The notes under the pieces: generated by a model
The model's database searches: none
Told to the model about the DNA's origin: nothing
The model's input: only the letters and a program-made list of their open reading frames with translations
NCBI GenBank assembly: GCA_002362175.1
Contig: DETU01000104.1
Location: 1 to 26,763, forward strand
Direction: 5' to 3'
Source: Ruminococcus sp. UBA3280
GTDB lineage: Bacteria; Bacillota; Clostridia; Oscillospirales; Ruminococcaceae
Length of the DNA stretch: 26,763 nt
Shown here: positions 25,501-26,763 of the stretch, one piece after another
How the letters are laid out: each line of letters starts with the position of its first letter
Position numbering within the stretch: position 1 is the first letter of the stretch
Translations under genes and position numbers: made by a program

Positions 25501-25775
25501 TCATTCCGACAAATAAATTATATTCAGTTCGTTCTTTATATACAGCACTTGAAAAAATTGAAAGTGAAGAAGAACAATTGATATTCCGAGATGAGATGTT
25601 ACTTAACGCTCAGGAATGGCTTAACAGCTTTGAAACTGCAATGGAATATTATATATCCGTGGAATCAGAAATAAAGAGAATTGCATTGTCATATATGCTT
25701 GGTCTTAAAGGGAACTTTGGTGATGATGTTGAAAGTGTGTTTGGGCAATTGTACAACTTGTTGAACTGGAAATAA
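22551..25775 (+). CDS. HerA/DUF87-like ATPase with a Ser-rich linker
   Basis: A 1074-residue ATPase of the HerA-FtsK superfamily. The N-terminal ~240 residues are an unrecognised domain. Residues about 245-345 are a low-complexity Ser/Asn/Thr/Gly linker. An intact motor follows: Walker A GSSGSGKS (532-539), Walker B VLEEAH (768-773) and GEGFLIIDQSPLAVDSSV, the HerA-like sensor strand. A ~170-residue helical tail ends it. GAAAGGGG lies 8 nt before the ATG. Such proteins form hexameric pumps for DNA or, less often, protein. There is no membrane segment or partner nuclease (NurA) in view. It heads an operon with a charged small protein and a third protein, directly downstream of the recombinase segment. 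The motor family is clear; defence, transfer and secretion all remain possible. Confidence 0.85.
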   Translation: MIPYEKQMQLIADEKDRNTTLEILKNGFQVADVFINKQYLDSFSSAYIIPSDDEKIPVSNKIRIYRMTKVVLDKEEDVLDKMTSVYNALYNLSVSVAIFIIGTLKEVKFYFATRSENIAPLAGKVLESTLKSNFPGIELTSMNNDEVKKFLQGFGKNKKEISHLKGLSTVSMVPSIRDKEKKEQFVQGMEKLINTLRGKNYTAVLLATPLNNEAISIRKHGYEELYSTLSPHAKFSYTYGENLSHAVNKGVTNSFTKSVNESITNSNSSSESNTDSDSTGGSSGSSINSSGWGFNNGSSYSTSSSYTSSTSFSHSISNSVGIADSESRQEGETDTIGNSNSMTLNYDNKGVSDLMKRIDEQLERINTWESYGLWESCAYFFSDEVSVSVLAATVYKALMTGEQSGIENAHVNIWNSSDMQADSIKSIMNYVKYLVHPSAQIDIIGNYSNQLVTPTSMVSGSELSMLMGLPRKSVAGVAVQEMAEFGRTVVYENKLPTKSISIGNIYHMGIEETETSVEMDLELFSSHCFITGSSGSGKSYATYNLIDRFITNNIKMLIIEPAKGEYKMVFGNLDKVNIFTSDANTYRLLRINPFQFPDKIHILSHIEQLLQIFNASWPLYAAMPAILKESVVNAYIKCGWDIQNSIWIEGICDHKFPVFADVLETLPEIINTSDYSSDSKGDYKGALLTRVKAMTTGINGMIFQKSQGIDDEILFNQNTIIDLSEVGSDETIALLMGVIIMRLNEYRKSQRKIGMCEGHDSSLNHVTVLEEAHNLLKRTSTEQNQEGANMVGKSVEMISNSIKEMRTYGEGFLIIDQSPLAVDSSVIENTATKIIMNTPSKEACEELGNALSLNEKQVRELSKLNVGVAAIMQKGWMTPVLMKVGLWNNINYEAPLQYESYGTAMYVRSCLVKELVRQIKEECYKVKSFSEIIRKSSLASDRKLELSEITEIYKKYKSQSTKLTDCMIGKLFLEIIGCENLFNIIPTNKLYSVRSLYTALEKIESEEEQLIFRDEMLLNAQEWLNSFETAMEYYISVESEIKRIALSYMLGLKGNFGDDVESVFGQLYNLLNWK

Positions 25776-25820
25776 ATTTATTAACTTTTGTTGTATAAGC
25801 TGTCAGAAGTGGAGGGAGTT

Positions 25821-26228
25821 ATGTTACATAAAATAGAACGCTCTGAAAATATGGAAACCGTTGAAAAAAACGATAAACCAGCGGAGAGTAAAGAAAAAAT
25901 GATGCACAAAATCAAAGATTTTTTTGGAATAGAAAAAAAAGAATCTGAAACAAATGAATCAGACAAAAACAATGATTTTCATAAAATAAAAGAAGAAAAT
26001 ACTATAGAAGAGTTAAGAAGAAAAAATACTCCTGAATATCGAGCAGAACTAGAAAAAACTTGGCGTGAAAAAACAAATGAAAACAGAAGTGATTTTGATA
26101 AGAAAACAGATACATCTGATGTAAGTGATGGAGATGCTTGTTCGGAACACGGCGAAGATGGAGAAAGAACAAAGTTTTCTGATAGACGGTATGAGCAAAA
26201 AAGCAGAGATGATGAATGGGAACGTTAA
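25821..26228 (+). CDS. Highly charged small protein of the HerA operon
   Basis: A 135-residue hydrophilic protein dominated by Lys, Glu, Asp and Asn, with no Trp-rich core, signal peptide or membrane segment; likely largely disordered. A repeated short motif is visible: HKIERSENMET, HKIKDFFGIEKKE and HKIKEENTIEEL. The start at 25821 is chosen because GGAGG lies 5 nt upstream; an in-frame ATG at 25788 has none. It starts 45 nt after the HerA-like gene and is probably a linker or adaptor for it. No family is recognised. Confidence 0.65.
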   Translation: MLHKIERSENMETVEKNDKPAESKEKMMHKIKDFFGIEKKESETNESDKNNDFHKIKEENTIEELRRKNTPEYRAELEKTWREKTNENRSDFDKKTDTSDVSDGDACSEHGEDGERTKFSDRRYEQKSRDDEWER

Positions 26229-26251
26229 TAAAAAGGTGATGATATAGAAAT

Positions 26252-26763
26252 ATGATATCTAAAGTTGAACTGATTAATAATCCTTTTATGCAAAAATTAC
26301 GAATTCTCATTAATGGTGAAGCTGTTTCTGTATATAGTAATCTTGAAAAGTATGTCGATGAACCTTTCATATATTGGTGTGACAGAATATTGGATGATAT
26401 TTATGAAGAGTGCAATTACAGTGATTTTGTTTTGCATTTCCAGTCACGAAAAGAAGAACTGAATATAATGGAAAAGATTGCATGTGATTATAAACATTGT
26501 GTACAGTATTCTTCTGGTTCTTTACCAAGAGTTACTTCTTTGCAGGAACGTATAAAGCTGTTAAATAATATTATTCGTAATACTCAACATGATAAAAGTA
26601 ATATTCAAAATCAAAAGATTTTATTTGTAATTCCTGAAAGTCTGAAAAGGTTTGAAGAATATTTTAAAGGAATTGAAGTTAAAAATTCTTTCTTGAATAT
26701 AGAAGCAAGTGTAATATATTATAGCGATTCAATAAAAAACAATATTTACACTGATTATATTTT
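26252..26763 (+). CDS. Third protein of the HerA operon, truncated by the window end
   Basis: An open frame of 170 codons runs off the window. It begins MISKVELINNPFMQKLRILI and continues through EPFIYWCDRILDDIYEEC and FVLHFQSRKEELNIMEKIA. AGGTGAT lies 11 nt before the ATG, a little far but the only candidate. The product is soluble and mixed alpha/beta, and I do not recognise its family. Its position 23 nt after the charged protein makes it part of the same operon, so it is a likely functional partner of the HerA-like ATPase. A larger downstream domain may be missing here. Confidence 0.7.
   Translation, partial: MISKVELINNPFMQKLRILINGEAVSVYSNLEKYVDEPFIYWCDRILDDIYEECNYSDFVLHFQSRKEELNIMEKIACDYKHCVQYSSGSLPRVTSLQERIKLLNNIIRNTQHDKSNIQNQKILFVIPESLKRFEEYFKGIEVKNSFLNIEASVIYYSDSIKNNIYTDYI

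Noticed and set aside
1..26763. CRISPR arrays, tRNA, rRNA genes and DDE insertion sequences.
   Set aside because: Looked for on both strands; no regularly spaced repeat-spacer pattern, tRNA-like cloverleaf or transposase was seen by eye. A tRNAscan or CRISPR search would be needed to be certain.

Overview
This is an AT-rich window with Gram-positive signals: strong AGGAGG-type ribosome binding sites, TGnTATAAT extended -10 promoters, and intrinsic terminators with U-tracts. Together with the gene families present (DUF960, an amidoligase/GAT-II pair, Tn916-type integrases with small excisionases) it points to a low-GC Firmicute, probably a gut or rumen Clostridia relative of Ruminococcus. That placement is inference; there is no rRNA or tRNA to confirm it. 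Almost everything here is accessory DNA: defence genes, integrases and element maintenance genes.

Region 1 (1-9300, + strand) is one tight six-gene operon behind a strong promoter: a GHKL/MORC-like ATPase, a Z1-domain SF2 helicase, a PD-(D/E)XK nuclease-like protein, an AIPR protein, a C5-cytosine DNA methyltransferase and a Vsr mismatch endonuclease. It matches the MutL/MORC-Z1 restriction-modification clusters described by comparative genomics (Iyer, Abhiman and Aravind). The methylase would mark self DNA, Vsr would repair T:G mismatches left by 5mC deamination, and the ATPase, helicase, nuclease and AIPR proteins would act on unmodified DNA.

Region 2 (about 9400-13340, - strand) reads DUF960 protein, amidoligase with three zinc ribbons, class-II glutamine amidotransferase, excisionase-like HTH, tyrosine integrase. 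Terminator-like hairpins sit between DUF960 and the amidoligase and between the amidotransferase and xis. The second one ends at the xis start codon and also contains its Shine-Dalgarno sequence.

Region 3 (about 13480-19725, + strand) looks like element replication or transfer genes: a 936-residue ATPase with a degenerate NTPase-like middle and an intact FtsK/HerA-type motor, a 940-bp non-coding stretch, an SF2 helicase with a four-Cys cluster, and a small HTH protein. The non-coding stretch holds a candidate minus-strand structured RNA of about 185 nt with its own promoter and terminator. It also holds a 230-bp nested dyad built around a 26-bp perfect palindrome, which is a candidate origin. 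No relaxase or Rep protein is recognisable here.

Region 4 (19754-26763) holds a minus-strand orphan protein, then a second tyrosine recombinase gene enclosed between 23-bp perfect INVERTED repeats, then an operon of a HerA-like ATPase with a long Ser-rich linker, a highly charged small protein and a third protein cut by the window end. The enclosed recombinase and its outward-reading promoter suggest an invertible switch that could favour either the HerA operon or the minus-strand orphan gene. This arrangement is the most interesting undescribed candidate in the window.
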